Below, one piece after another: positions 36,154 through 45,650 of a stretch of DNA of 64,000 bases (the stretch's first letter is position 1; each line of letters begins with the position of its first letter). Both the position numbers and the translations under genes were made by a program. The notes below the pieces were generated by a model. The model worked only from the letters and a program-made list of their open reading frames with translations, did not search any database and was not told where the DNA came from. The stretch is from Rhodothermales bacterium. Its GTDB lineage: Bacteria > Bacteroidota > Rhodothermia > Rhodothermales > Bin80. The DNA lies in assembly GCA_022821385.1 (NCBI GenBank), contig JAJEDR010000025.1, positions 1 to 64,000 on the forward strand, read 5' to 3'.

Positions 36154-37608
36154 TTACATTGCCGTCGCTTGCCAAAATCTGATTCCGACCAGTATTGCAT
36201 CTTCCAACCAGTCTTTAAATCTGGTCCGAGCAGCTTCAGGAGATTCCTTGTAGTTAACCTGGAACATGCTATCCGATGCTGATTTAATTAAACGGACTTC
36301 CCTCTTTCCGTCCTCTGTCTCTACGCGCTGGAACCACGCTGCGGAACATGCCAGGATTCCACGGAATGTGAAACCAAGGCCATGAAAAGAGATCAGTAGT
36401 TCAGAGGTATTTGTGCCGGGCATGACCAAGCGAACCCATGCCCGGTATGTTTGCGTATTTGCATAGTACTCCAGCTCGCGTGCTGTCTGGATAATTTGGT
36501 AGCGCCAGTAGCCACTTCGCTCGTCTTCGGCCGCTGCACCGTCCGCAAAAAAATTGCAGTTATCCAGTACGCCAATCATTTCACGTTGCAAATCATTTGC
36601 AACTTCCTTCAGCCGACTTTCGGCATAGCTTCTGAGCATATCAGCGGTGTCCTTAACAGATTCCCATTCCGCTATAAGTGTATCCCTGCGAAGAGAAAGT
36701 TGTCTGCCTGCATGCTCTATGGCATCCTTAACCTTGCGTGACTTTATTACATCGTCAGCAATGCTGATGGCATCAATAAGTTTACGCCGTTGCTGTCGGG
36801 CAAACAAATTAATCAATGGTTTTAAATTACCGGCGTCCGCATCTTCCAGAGCCTTGATGTATTCTGCTCGATCTCGGTCTCTGATAACAAGTGGGAGCAA
36901 TCCCGCTTTTATAAAAACCAATGTGGCTAATGTGCGCGCAACACGCCCATTACCGTCTTGGAATGGATGTATCTGGGTGAATCGGTGATGGAGCCAAGCC
37001 GCTTCCACCTCAGGTGCAACCTCAGCATGGGAGTGGTGCATCTCGAGCAGACAATCCATTTCCGAGGCGACATGCTCAGGTGGGCAGTATTCGTGCACGG
37101 AACCGTCCGGGCGACGAGGATTATTGGGCAACTTTTTGTACTCTCCGTGGAGAAGCGGATACCTTCTTTTAATGCCCAACGTATCAATGCCTTCTACATG
37201 GGTCTGGGTTTTTGTTATTAACCCGTGAAGTTCCTTGATATAACTTGTTGATAAGGAGCGTTCGTCTTTTACGAACGAAAATACAGATTCAACAGCGCTC
37301 TTATGATCCGAGACCATAGCAATTGTGGTTTCTGGATTCGACCCATTGGTGTTCGGAATTAGATGGGAACGTAAACCATGCTCAATAAGCAACTGCGTAA
37401 TCCCCCGGTCTAACGCATAAAGGCGTTCGATTAGGCCAGTTTCGATTGACCATTCCCGCAGGAGTTTTTCTTCAAAATCACGATAGCTCTGTCTCTCAAT
37501 CAGTCGTTCGCGCTGCTCGATCCACACCTGAGCCAGTGCGCTTAACTCGTCGTGTGCGAGCACATCACCTGAGCGGTAGTCTTCTATATGCGTCCAGGTA
37601 TGGGCCAT
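36154..37608 (-). CDS. Fic-domain protein (predicted AMP-transferase)
   Basis: The 484-residue protein has the Fic motif IHPFQDGNGRVART (HPFQDGNGR at residues 214-222) with the catalytic His and the Mg/ATP-binding Asp/Gly/Arg, preceded by a helical domain. Upstream, EWSIETGLIERLYALD holds a likely class II inhibitory helix: the TxxxE part (Thr57, Glu61) remains but the usual following Gly/Asn is Arg. The C-terminal half (residues 260-484) is helical and lacks a recognisable domain. Fic proteins AMPylate or otherwise modify target hydroxyls. The gene lies 12 bases after a decayed DNA methyltransferase frame, which suggests it was part of a restriction/defence cluster. Substrate unknown. Confidence 0.88.
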   Translation of the reverse strand: MAHTWTHIEDYRSGDVLAHDELSALAQVWIEQRERLIERQSYRDFEEKLLREWSIETGLIERLYALDRGITQLLIEHGLRSHLIPNTNGSNPETTIAMVSDHKSAVESVFSFVKDERSLSTSYIKELHGLITKTQTHVEGIDTLGIKRRYPLLHGEYKKLPNNPRRPDGSVHEYCPPEHVASEMDCLLEMHHSHAEVAPEVEAAWLHHRFTQIHPFQDGNGRVARTLATLVFIKAGLLPLVIRDRDRAEYIKALEDADAGNLKPLINLFARQQRRKLIDAISIADDVIKSRKVKDAIEHAGRQLSLRRDTLIAEWESVKDTADMLRSYAESRLKEVANDLQREMIGVLDNCNFFADGAAAEDERSGYWRYQIIQTARELEYYANTQTYRAWVRLVMPGTNTSELLISFHGLGFTFRGILACSAAWFQRVETEDGKREVRLIKSASDSMFQVNYKESPEAARTRFKDWLEDAILVGIRFWQATAM

Positions 37609-37620
37609 AATTCATAGGGA

Positions 37621-37935
37621 CTATCTACTTGACTGTAACACTTGAGTAGCGAGGCTCTGGATTTGCCTTTGATGTAGTCCGCAGATCGCATAGTGCGCCT
37701 TCTTTCCAACTGCGTTTTCGTACGAAGACAGTCTGTCTGCTGCTTCACCCCATACCCAGGAATTGCTAAATGCACCCCCTGAACTGCGCAACCCCGCATC
37801 CATTTTAGTGGCATGATTGGTTGTGGGCTGCCTTAGAGTTGAATGGGGGTCAAGGTATATTAGATCTGCCGACTGATCATCCAATTGTCGCATCCAGTCC
37901 ATACAATCTCCATAGTACGACGCGTTCGGTCTCAT
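37621..37935 (-). pseudogene. Site-specific DNA methyltransferase, frameshifted N-terminal remnant
   Basis: The frame begins YYGDCMDWMRQLDDQSADLI and YLDP, the normal start of a beta-class DNA (adenine/cytosine-N4) methyltransferase up to the DPP(Y/F) catalytic motif. There a base has been lost: the next codons read HSTLRQ, whereas one frame over the sequence reads DPPFNSKAAHNQ. Normal text returns with SNSWVWGEAADRLSSYENAV and GKKAHYAICGL and then ends. The SAM-binding and target-recognition parts are absent. It is therefore inactive. Confidence 0.65.
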
Positions 37936-38232
37936 CCTTGGTACCCGCAGTTAAAAATGTGATGATTCTTGAATGTAATGTCTCAGATATTGAGAATTTA
38001 CACGAGGTTACAGCTAAGTATGTAATCTCCAAACTCATCAAACCAATGTCCGCTTCATAATACCCGATCGGTCGACTGAGCGAATGACTACGTTTGGCCC
38101 GCAGCACCCAATAGACAGGTTGGCCTTCGGTGTCATCGCTAGTCATACATTGATTTCGCATCTGGAGCGTTGCTCAATAGCATTTCCTTCAGTGTCCGTC
38201 AGGCCGGTACCACAGCATTCAAGCTACGCCGG

Positions 38233-39558
38233 TCATTCGTTGTCTTTGGATAGCGACAAAGCAGCCAAATTCGCAAAATTACGGGTCAGGTACATGGTCA
38301 AGGCCAAGAGCAAGAACAGACCGATACTGCCTGCCAGGAGTGCATAATCCTGCAACTGGAGGAGCAGGAAAATGAAGGTGTAAAGGAGTACAAGAATTCC
38401 AGCCGTTAGCATGCCAATATTGCGCGAGCGGTAAATCGTACCCGCATAAAGAGCAGCAAGTCCTATCGTAGCGACTCCGGATAGGATGTAAGCACTGTTG
38501 AAGGGCAGGTGTTCGCCAAGCGAGAGGAGCATCAGGAAGAACAGACAAAGATCAAGCCCCATCAAGATGTATTGGAACGGATGCGCACGTAGCCCCATTC
38601 GCAGCTCAATCAGAAAGAATGCCAGCAGGGTCAGCCCCACCAACAAGAATCCATAACGAGTGGATCTTTGTGTCTTGCGGTATTGATCAACCGGGGGATA
38701 CAGCGAGAGCCCGAAAGCCGAGTCTAACAAGTGCACTTCTTCGTCGCGCCATGACTGCCCGAAAGGGCGGTTCAGATCCAGAACCTGCCAATTGGCGGAA
38801 AATCCATCGTCGGTAACTGTTCGTTCGTCCGGGAGGAAAGCACCGCTGAAGCTGGGAGCATCCCATGAAGAAGTAAGCTCAACCTGTGTTGTCTTTCCCA
38901 CAGGGACAAACAGAAGCTCATCATTGCCGTCGAGTCTAAGGTTAAAGCTGAACTCGCTTTGCGTATCTGCAGCAATCCGGGAGCTGATTCCGGCAGGTAC
39001 CAGTCGACCTGCTTCCCGCATGCCGGAACTGAAAGCCAGGGTGGTGTCGGACCAGTTAAGCAGGACTTCGTCTTTGATTCCCCGCATATCCGTGATGCCA
39101 AAAGCTATGAAGGCCTCCTGCCACCTTATCGCATCCTCTTCAACAGACCATGTACTAAAATCAGCACCCGGGAAGGTCCCGCTGATGGTTAGATCTGCGG
39201 TGTACAGGATCGTTTGGTAGATGCCCCTGTAGCGGATTTCAGGTTCGATCGTCCCCGTTATGTTCAGCGTTTCGGGCAGGAAGAATGCGTGTCTCAGCAT
39301 CGTACGGCGCTCCGGGTCATCGCTACTCACATACTCGGAGCTCAAGAAGGGGACGACAACTACGGGCCCTAAGAGTGTTTGCTGTCCACTCCATTCATTT
39401 CCGATATCGTGGACAGTATCGTCATGCCTGATGCTGCGGTCGTTTACCAGATCACTAACTATCGCAAGGGGGATCATAAGGACCAGTGTCAGCATGGCCA
39501 TAGTGGCCAGCCGCAATCCCACAGATTGACCTAAGCGTTCAAGAAACTCGTTTGCCAT
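38233..39558 (-). CDS. creD: CreD-family inner-membrane protein
   Basis: The 441-residue protein begins with a TM helix (LATMALMLTLVLMIPLAIVS-like), has a large periplasmic beta-rich region with GPVVVVPF and the repeated GTIEPEIRYRGIYQTILYTA block, and ends in a bundle of about five TM helices after FLLVGLTLLAFFLIELRMGL. It matches CreD, the envelope-integrity protein linked to beta-lactam response in enterobacteria; its biochemical role is not known. CreBC is not adjacent. It lies three bases downstream of gcvP, so the two may be cotranscribed. Confidence 0.88.
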   Translation of the reverse strand: MANEFLERLGQSVGLRLATMAMLTLVLMIPLAIVSDLVNDRSIRHDDTVHDIGNEWSGQQTLLGPVVVVPFLSSEYVSSDDPERRTMLRHAFFLPETLNITGTIEPEIRYRGIYQTILYTADLTISGTFPGADFSTWSVEEDAIRWQEAFIAFGITDMRGIKDEVLLNWSDTTLAFSSGMREAGRLVPAGISSRIAADTQSEFSFNLRLDGNDELLFVPVGKTTQVELTSSWDAPSFSGAFLPDERTVTDDGFSANWQVLDLNRPFGQSWRDEEVHLLDSAFGLSLYPPVDQYRKTQRSTRYGFLLVGLTLLAFFLIELRMGLRAHPFQYILMGLDLCLFFLMLLSLGEHLPFNSAYILSGVATIGLAALYAGTIYRSRNIGMLTAGILVLLYTFIFLLLQLQDYALLAGSIGLFLLLALTMYLTRNFANLAALSLSKDNE

Positions 39559-39561
39559 GAG

Positions 39562-42411
39562 TTATGTATGGTATTCTTCTATCGGCGGGCACGCGCAGAC
39601 CAGGTTTCTATCGCCATAAGCTTCATCAATCCTGCGAACCGTAGGCCAAAACTTATGGTGGCGGGTCCAGGGTACAGGGAAAGCTGCCTGTCCTCTAGTG
39701 TAAGGAAGATCATAGTCATCCGCGCAGACTAATGCCATAGTATGCGGAGCCTGCTTGAGAATGTTGCGTTTTTTGTCTTGTCGGCCTTCTTCAATTTCCT
39801 TAATCTCACCCCGAATTGCGATCATTGCTTCGCAGAAGCGGTCAAGTTCAGCCTTGGATTCGCTTTCGGTAGGCTCAATCATCATAGTGCCGGTAACGGG
39901 CCATGACATGGTTGGAGCATGGTAGCCGTAATCCATAAGACGTTTGGCGATATCAACCGCCTCGATACCTGTTGTGCGCTTAAGGGGCCGTACATCCAGG
40001 ATAAACTCGTGTGCGACATGGCCTTGTCTACCGCGGAACAGGAGTTCATAGTATTCGGACAGGCGGTGAGCAAGATAGTTGGCGTTAAGGATTGCAATTT
40101 CCGAACAGCGCCTGAGTCCGTTGGGGCCAAGCAGTGCGATGTACGCCCAACTGATGAGCAGTATGCTTGCGCTGCCATACGGTGCAGATGCAACCGGATC
40201 AATCGCCTGTGCTCCGCCTGTTTGAACGAGAGGATGCCCGGGCAGGAAGGGGGCAAGGTGCTCTGCAACACAGATTGGGCCTACGCCCGGACCACCACCA
40301 CCGTGCGGAATCGCAAAGGTCTTATGCAGATTCAGGTGACACACATCGGCACCAAAATGTCCGGGTTTGCAAAGCCCCACTTGTGCATTCATATTGGCCC
40401 CGTCCAGATACACTTGGCCGCCGTGCTTGTGGACTAGATCACAAATATCACGTATTTGCTCCTCAAACACCCCGAATGTCGTCGGGTACGTGATCATAAG
40501 CGCAGCCAGGTCACTGCTATGTCGTGCAGTTTTGTTTTCCAGGTCGTTAAGGTCAATATCTCCGTTACTCAGGGTTTTGACGACCACCACTTTCATCCCG
40601 GCCATGACAGCGCTGGCAGGATTGGTGCCGTGTGCCGAATCGGGCACAAGACACACGTTGCGGTGAGACTCCCCCTTGCTGGCGAGATAGGCACGAATAA
40701 CCAGGAGTCCAGCATATTCACCACTGGCCCCGGCATTGGGTTGCAGCGACACGGCAGAAAAACCTGTTAGTTCACCCAGCCATTTTTCAAGGTCACGGAA
40801 GATTTCGTGGTAGCCGATCGCCTGATCAACGGGCGCAAACGGATGTAGCCCACTGTAATTGGCCCAACTTACGGGTGCCAACTGCACTGCCGCATTCAGC
40901 TTCATGGTGCAGGAGCCGAGTGGGATCATACTAGTCGTAAGCGATAGATCACGAGAGGCGAGGCGATTCAAGTAGCGCATCAACTCTGTTTCGGAGCGAT
41001 ACTGGTTGAATCTCGGATGTGTCAGAAAAGGCGTGTCTCGGGGCAGTATTCCGTCATAAGATGCGGGTATCTGTGCGACCAGGTCAGCCGCACCCGATGT
41101 ATTGGCACCAAAGAGGTTGAGCAGGTTATCCACATCCTTACCGGTTGTGGTCTCGTTCAGCGAGATGCAAATTGCTCCATCGGCCAAGTATCGGAGATTG
41201 ATTTCTTGCGACTCTGCCCGCGCGCGAAGGTCGGCTGGTGGATTCTCTATGCAAATTGTGTCAAAAAACTCCTGGTGACGAAGCTGGTAGTTGTTTTCGA
41301 GCAGTCCTTTTGCTAATGCGCGGGTCCACATATGGACGCACAGGGCGATGTTTCGGAGTCCATTGGGGCCATGAAAGACCGCATAGGCTCCGGCCATTAC
41401 GGCGAGTAGAACCTGAGCCGTGCATATATTGCTGGTCGCGCGTGCGCGCTTGATATGCTGTTCACGCATTTGCAAGGCCATGCGCAGTGCAGGTTTCCCA
41501 TCCATATCCACGGTTACTCCAATCATCCGTCCGGGTACCTGGCGTCTAAAGGCATTCCTGGTTGAGAAGAACGCAGCGTGCGGTCCTCCGTATCCAAGAG
41601 GAACCCCGAATCGCTGGGAGTTACCAATCACTGCATCCGCGCCGAATCGGCCGGGTGCCCGAAGCAGCGCAAGGCTGAGTAGATCAGCAGCTACAGCTAC
41701 GTAAGCGCCCGTTCCATGCGCCTGATTGCAAAGTTCTTCATAGTCATGAATGACGCCGTCCGAGCCAGGGTATTGCACCAGCGAACCAAACACATCGGGG
41801 GTGAACTCGAACGACATATGATCACTAACGACCACCTCAATCCCCAATGGAGCTGCACGACCCTGCACAACACTGATGGTTTGAGGATGACAGTCGGAGG
41901 ACACCAAAAACTTTTTGCGCTTGCGTGTAAGACGAAAGAACATCATCATAGCCTCCGCCGCTGCAGTACCTTCGTCCAGAAGGGAAGCATTGGCAATATC
42001 CATCCCAGTGAGGTCAATGACGGCAGTCTGGAAGTTCAGAAGCGCTTCCAGGCGACCCTGAGAAATTTCGGCCTGGTATGGCGTGTACTGTGTGTACCAC
42101 GATGGATTTTCCAACACTGCCCGCAGGATTGCTCTTGGCGTGATTGTGTCGTGGTACCCCATGCCGATATATGACCGAAAAATTTTGTTGCGACGTCCAA
42201 TGGTTCGGAGATCGGAAAGGACTACATGTTCCGGGCGTGCCTCAGGTACATCAAGTGGACGATCATCAAAGATTGATTCGGGGATGGTATTGCTGATCAA
42301 TTCGTCTAGCGAATGTAGGCCGAGCATCTCTACCATGTTCTGCACATCGTCCTTCGACGGACCTATGTGACGAGCAGCAAAGCGATCTGCGTGCGGTAAG
42401 TACGTGCTCAT
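39562..42411 (-). CDS. gcvP: Glycine dehydrogenase (decarboxylating), P-protein
   Basis: The 949-residue protein (ATG at 42411; family start MSTYLPHADRFAARHIGPS) catalyses the first step of the glycine cleavage system, releasing CO2 and passing aminomethyl to the H-protein. Both halves of the long form are present, with MIPLGSCTMKLNAA and the PLP-lysine region NLHKTFAIPHGGGGPGVG. Length is normal for a single-chain P-protein. gcvT and gcvH are not in the window. It lies 45 bases after rnc. Confidence 0.95.
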   Translation of the reverse strand: MSTYLPHADRFAARHIGPSKDDVQNMVEMLGLHSLDELISNTIPESIFDDRPLDVPEARPEHVVLSDLRTIGRRNKIFRSYIGMGYHDTITPRAILRAVLENPSWYTQYTPYQAEISQGRLEALLNFQTAVIDLTGMDIANASLLDEGTAAAEAMMMFFRLTRKRKKFLVSSDCHPQTISVVQGRAAPLGIEVVVSDHMSFEFTPDVFGSLVQYPGSDGVIHDYEELCNQAHGTGAYVAVAADLLSLALLRAPGRFGADAVIGNSQRFGVPLGYGGPHAAFFSTRNAFRRQVPGRMIGVTVDMDGKPALRMALQMREQHIKRARATSNICTAQVLLAVMAGAYAVFHGPNGLRNIALCVHMWTRALAKGLLENNYQLRHQEFFDTICIENPPADLRARAESQEINLRYLADGAICISLNETTTGKDVDNLLNLFGANTSGAADLVAQIPASYDGILPRDTPFLTHPRFNQYRSETELMRYLNRLASRDLSLTTSMIPLGSCTMKLNAAVQLAPVSWANYSGLHPFAPVDQAIGYHEIFRDLEKWLGELTGFSAVSLQPNAGASGEYAGLLVIRAYLASKGESHRNVCLVPDSAHGTNPASAVMAGMKVVVVKTLSNGDIDLNDLENKTARHSSDLAALMITYPTTFGVFEEQIRDICDLVHKHGGQVYLDGANMNAQVGLCKPGHFGADVCHLNLHKTFAIPHGGGGPGVGPICVAEHLAPFLPGHPLVQTGGAQAIDPVASAPYGSASILLISWAYIALLGPNGLRRCSEIAILNANYLAHRLSEYYELLFRGRQGHVAHEFILDVRPLKRTTGIEAVDIAKRLMDYGYHAPTMSWPVTGTMMIEPTESESKAELDRFCEAMIAIRGEIKEIEEGRQDKKRNILKQAPHTMALVCADDYDLPYTRGQAAFPVPWTRHHKFWPTVRRIDEAYGDRNLVCACPPIEEYHT

Positions 42412-42456
42412 GTGACAATATTGTGTGATTTTGGAGCAAAAACAGGTGAGCAGCAC

Positions 42457-43221
42457 TCAGGCCTCCATATCTCTATCACTCTCCCTAGAAAGGGATTGGA
42501 GCGCCTGATGGGCAGCGCCTTGCTCTGCTTTCTTTTTTGTCCTTGCCTGACCTCGCCCTCGGCGACGCCCTTTGACGTAAACATCAACGGTAAAGATACA
42601 TTTGTTGGGGGGGCCATCCTTTTCTGCAACAACATACACGGGCGGGTCCCATCTATTGGCTTGGGCAAGTTCTTGGAGAAGGCTTTTATAGTTGTCGTCT
42701 CTGTTTGCCAGACTAGGCAGATCTATTCCGCCCAATACATGTGTATGAATAAATTTCCGTGAAGCGCTTATACCGCTGTCCAAGTGGATAGCCCCAATTA
42801 TAGATTCCAGGCAGTTGGCGAGAACGGAATCAATTTTGCGATTGTTTTGCAGGTCTAGGTGCGGACCAAATTCGAGAAAATCAATCAGTCTAAGTTTGCG
42901 GGCAATTTTTGTGCAGGTTTCACGACGTATTATTCTGGATCGCAGAGTGGTCAGAAACCCCTCCATCTGGTCCGGGAATTCCTGGTACAGATATTCGGTA
43001 ACGACTGCACCCAGGATGGCGTCCCCCAGGAATTCAAGACGTTCATAGGAGCCCAGTAATCCAGCGGATTGCTCATTCTCGGCAGAGGGATGGCGTAAGG
43101 CTTTCTCAAACAGTGTGAAGTTGTAAATGCGGACACCGAGAGTTGCTTCAAGTGCAATCCAGCGTGCGTTTCTCCGGCGATACCGCGTCCGGTGAAACGT
43201 TTGAGTCAGGTTCCTGATCAT
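42457..43221 (-). CDS. rnc: Ribonuclease III
   Basis: This 254-residue double-strand-specific endoribonuclease processes rRNA and mRNA. The signature YERLEFLGDAILG with the metal-binding Glu/Asp is intact, as are the second acidic pair in LANCLESIIGAIHLDSG, and the C-terminal dsRNA-binding domain (NYKSLLQELAQANRWDPPVY, then KKKAEQGAAHQALQSL). The N terminus is slightly extended and basic (YRRRNARW). The gene is divergent from two small membrane-protein genes. Confidence 0.93.
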   Translation of the reverse strand: MIRNLTQTFHRTRYRRRNARWIALEATLGVRIYNFTLFEKALRHPSAENEQSAGLLGSYERLEFLGDAILGAVVTEYLYQEFPDQMEGFLTTLRSRIIRRETCTKIARKLRLIDFLEFGPHLDLQNNRKIDSVLANCLESIIGAIHLDSGISASRKFIHTHVLGGIDLPSLANRDDNYKSLLQELAQANRWDPPVYVVAEKDGPPNKCIFTVDVYVKGRRRGRGQARTKKKAEQGAAHQALQSLSRESDRDMEA

Positions 43222-43290
43222 GCAACCATATAATCTGAATTGAGTATTCTGATGGGACGAAATGCTGGATAAAATTTATTGGTTCGCGTC

Positions 43291-43572
43291 ATGATCTGGA
43301 TGATAGTTCCTATTGTTGCTATTGTAGCTCCCTTTGCTTACCTGGCATATAATAAATGGGTAGATCTTCAGAAGGCTAATTTTGGATCATTCCATGCGGA
43401 GGACCATACTGCGCGTCTGATTGAAGCAGAAGATGCACTTGCGGCCGCGCAGCGGCGGATTGAGAATCTGGAAACGATCGTAGTCAATCGGCTATTGGAA
43501 GCCCCATCCTCAAAGGACGGCGTGGTGGAAGCGGATCCGTCTGAGCTCATAGCACAAAGCACCTCAAATTAG
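43291..43572 (+). CDS. Small membrane-anchored coiled-coil protein (PspB-like), first of two
   Basis: The 93-residue product starts at the ATG at 43291 (TTG at 43279 is possible). It has a single N-terminal TM helix (IVPIVAIVAPFAYLAY), then a helical coiled-coil region (LIEAEDALAAAQRRIENLET) and a polar tail. This resembles PspB of the phage-shock response, which is a similar small TM plus coiled-coil protein. The next gene (43578-43847) has the same layout, and both share the R-R-x-E-N-L-E heptad. PspA and PspC are not nearby, so the link is weak. Confidence 0.6.
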   Translation: MIWMIVPIVAIVAPFAYLAYNKWVDLQKANFGSFHAEDHTARLIEAEDALAAAQRRIENLETIVVNRLLEAPSSKDGVVEADPSELIAQSTSN

Positions 43573-43577
43573 ATATA

Positions 43578-43847
43578 ATGGCGATATCCCCTATTATCAT
43601 TCTGGTCGTACTTACAATCGGTGGGATCCTTGTAGTGAGTCTGTCGGTGAGGCTTTGGACATTTCTGGGCCGCAACAACAGTCGCAGCGATGTAGCTGCG
43701 TTGCGGGAGTTTTATGCACGCCTTGAAGCGACAGAGTCGGAACAGGATGCGATCAAGCGCAGGGTCGAAAACCTTGAGGCCATTGCTACAACGAATGGTA
43801 GAAGTTTTGGACCTCGTCGTGGCAGGGAAGAATCGGTTCGCTCATAG
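43578..43847 (+). CDS. Small membrane-anchored coiled-coil protein (PspB-like), second of two
   Basis: The 89-residue protein has an N-terminal TM helix (IIILVVLTIGGILVVSLSV) followed by a coiled coil (YARLEATESEQDAIKRRVEN, then LEAI) and a basic C terminus (GPRRGREESVRS). It starts six bases after the preceding gene and shares the arrangement TM, 25-residue linker, and (K/R)RRxENLE, so the pair probably arose by duplication. It is possibly a membrane-stress protein (PspB-like), by inference. Confidence 0.6.
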   Translation: MAISPIIILVVLTIGGILVVSLSVRLWTFLGRNNSRSDVAALREFYARLEATESEQDAIKRRVENLEAIATTNGRSFGPRRGREESVRS

Positions 43848-43886
43848 TCGGTTTGGGCTTTTTGATCCGAATTAACTGCGGTCATT

Positions 43887-44777
43887 TCAGACTCCTCCGC
43901 GCAGAGAAGCATGCGCCGCTCGTGTGATGGAGGCTCCTAGGGCAGCAGAGTCCTTCTCATCGTCCAACCCCTCAATCAAGATGATCAGCACATATGCCGG
44001 GGCGTTGGGTGGGTATACGATTGAGGCATCGTGGTGAATCCGGGTAATCTGTCCAGTTTTGTGAGCGACGCGTGTGTCTTCTGTCAGTCCAGCCGGGATC
44101 ATTTCATTGAATTTCTGATCCAGGAGTACGTCAACCATTTGGCTATCAGCTATCTCACTCACCGCCCGTCCCTGGCTGATGGCTTCCATGAGGGTTGCGA
44201 GGGCGCGGGCTGTCGTTGAATTACTGAGGCCCAGATCAAATGCTTTAAGGTCCTCGACTCCCCGAAGTACCCGCATGCCGGGAGCATTGAGGGTGTCGAC
44301 TGTTGCCTGAATGGACTCAGCTCCAAGGAAGTCAATCAGGAGGTTAGTGGCGAGATTGGATGACACGGTGATCATTTGATAGACCAGTTCCGAGATCGTC
44401 ATGTATCCTCCCAGCCGTTCATAAATGGCATCGTCGGTATCCTCTTCAATACTGTACAGGGATCCATCAACGATTGAGCGAAAGGAGTTTTGAATCTCGA
44501 GAGTTGAATCCAAGTCGAGGCGGCCTGCCTGGATTCTTTTCCAGACCTCAATCATGACGGGCACCTTCATGGTGCTGGCAGCATGAAAGGAGCGGTCGCT
44601 AAGGATATCCAATGTCGTCTGCGTGCTGGCGTCCCGAACCGCTACGGCAACGGTAGCCCCCGGGTATTCACTGATAATTGATTGCACCTCATCTTCCAAG
44701 GTGGTCGAGGGGTTGCATGCGATCGCAGACCCGCAGATCAGGGCCAGCACCATGAGTTTGGAGGGTGTTTGAGACAC
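43887..44777 (-). CDS. Class A beta-lactamase-fold serine hydrolase
   Basis: The 296-residue exported protein has a signal peptide ending GSAIAC (possible lipobox Cys21). The three active-site motifs of serine beta-lactamases/DD-peptidases are present: STMK (Ser68-Lys71), VSSN (SxN equivalent), and HKTG. The omega-loop Glu of true class A enzymes is not clear in RGVEDLKAFDLG; the ExxxN pattern is absent. It may be a beta-lactamase or a peptidase-type hydrolase. It is seven bases downstream of hisG. Confidence 0.8.
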   Translation of the reverse strand: MSQTPSKLMVLALICGSAIACNPSTTLEDEVQSIISEYPGATVAVAVRDASTQTTLDILSDRSFHAASTMKVPVMIEVWKRIQAGRLDLDSTLEIQNSFRSIVDGSLYSIEEDTDDAIYERLGGYMTISELVYQMITVSSNLATNLLIDFLGAESIQATVDTLNAPGMRVLRGVEDLKAFDLGLSNSTTARALATLMEAISQGRAVSEIADSQMVDVLLDQKFNEMIPAGLTEDTRVAHKTGQITRIHHDASIVYPPNAPAYVLIILIEGLDDEKDSAALGASITRAAHASLRGGV

Positions 44778-44784
44778 GAGCTTG

Positions 44785-45633
44785 TCAAATTCTACAGGTT
44801 CGAATATCGGTAACTATTATGCCTTTTGCACCCAGATCCTCAAGATCGTCCATAATCCGATTGGTATCCTTGCGATGCGCCATTGCTTTGATTGCGACCC
44901 AGTCCGGATTACTTAGTGGAGCTATGGTCGGGGATTCAATACCGGGAGTCACGTCGCACGCTTTCTCAAGTGATGTGCGTGGACAGTCATACTCAACCAT
45001 GACATAGGTTCTGGCGAGAAGTATCCCTTGGAGTCGTCGCACAAAAAGATTCGCAGCGGTCTCAGTTTTAAGAATTCCAGCACGTCCAACCAGAAGTGCT
45101 TCAGTTTCCAGGACAGGTTCGCCAATTACGGACAGTTGTGCTTCCTCCAGCGTGCGTCCTGTCTGAACAAGATCAGCGACGACATCTGCGACACCGAGCT
45201 GAATAGATACTTCGACCGCCCCGTCAAGCGGTACAATTTCTGCCTGAACATTTCTTGCTTCCAGATCAACCGAAACAAGATGCTTGAACGAAGTAGCAAT
45301 GCGCAGCCCCTCGATATCCTCAACGCTAAGGTATTGATGGTGTGGGCCTGCATAGCACAATCGTGCCGCTCCAAAACCCAAAGGTAGAATTTCTTCAAGA
45401 TTGGCCTGCTGTTCAATCATAAAATCTCGGCCCGTGATCCCCAAATCCAGTACACCGTTGCTAACGTAGGTTACAATATCACGTGGTCGCAGGAAGTAGA
45501 ACAGGGTCTCGTTTTCAGCATCCTTAACGCGCAATTCGCGCCCTGATCGCTTACATCGGTAGCCGGCGGTCTTGATGAGCTCTACCGAGTCCTTGGCGAG
45601 GGCGCCCTTATTGGGCAGGGCAATTTGTAGCAT
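44785..45633 (-). CDS. hisG: ATP phosphoribosyltransferase, long form
   Basis: This enzyme starts histidine biosynthesis by joining ATP and PRPP. The 282-residue length and the C-terminal ACT-like regulatory domain (LARTYVMVEYDCPRTSLEKA, VAIKAMAHRKDTNRIMDDL) mark the long form (HisG_L), which is feedback-inhibited by histidine and needs no HisZ. The catalytic part has LQIALPNKGALAKDS, YVSNGVLDLGITGRDFMIEQ, and the PRPP loop GAVEVSIQLGVADVVADLVQ. It lies 17 bases after hisE and seven before the beta-lactamase-fold gene. Confidence 0.94.
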   Translation of the reverse strand: MLQIALPNKGALAKDSVELIKTAGYRCKRSGRELRVKDAENETLFYFLRPRDIVTYVSNGVLDLGITGRDFMIEQQANLEEILPLGFGAARLCYAGPHHQYLSVEDIEGLRIATSFKHLVSVDLEARNVQAEIVPLDGAVEVSIQLGVADVVADLVQTGRTLEEAQLSVIGEPVLETEALLVGRAGILKTETAANLFVRRLQGILLARTYVMVEYDCPRTSLEKACDVTPGIESPTIAPLSNPDWVAIKAMAHRKDTNRIMDDLEDLGAKGIIVTDIRTCRI

Positions 45634-45650
45634 TGGGACAATGTATGATC

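Noticed and set aside
37877-38161. 94-codon minus-strand frame
   Set aside because: No motif and no plausible start; next to pseudogene debris.
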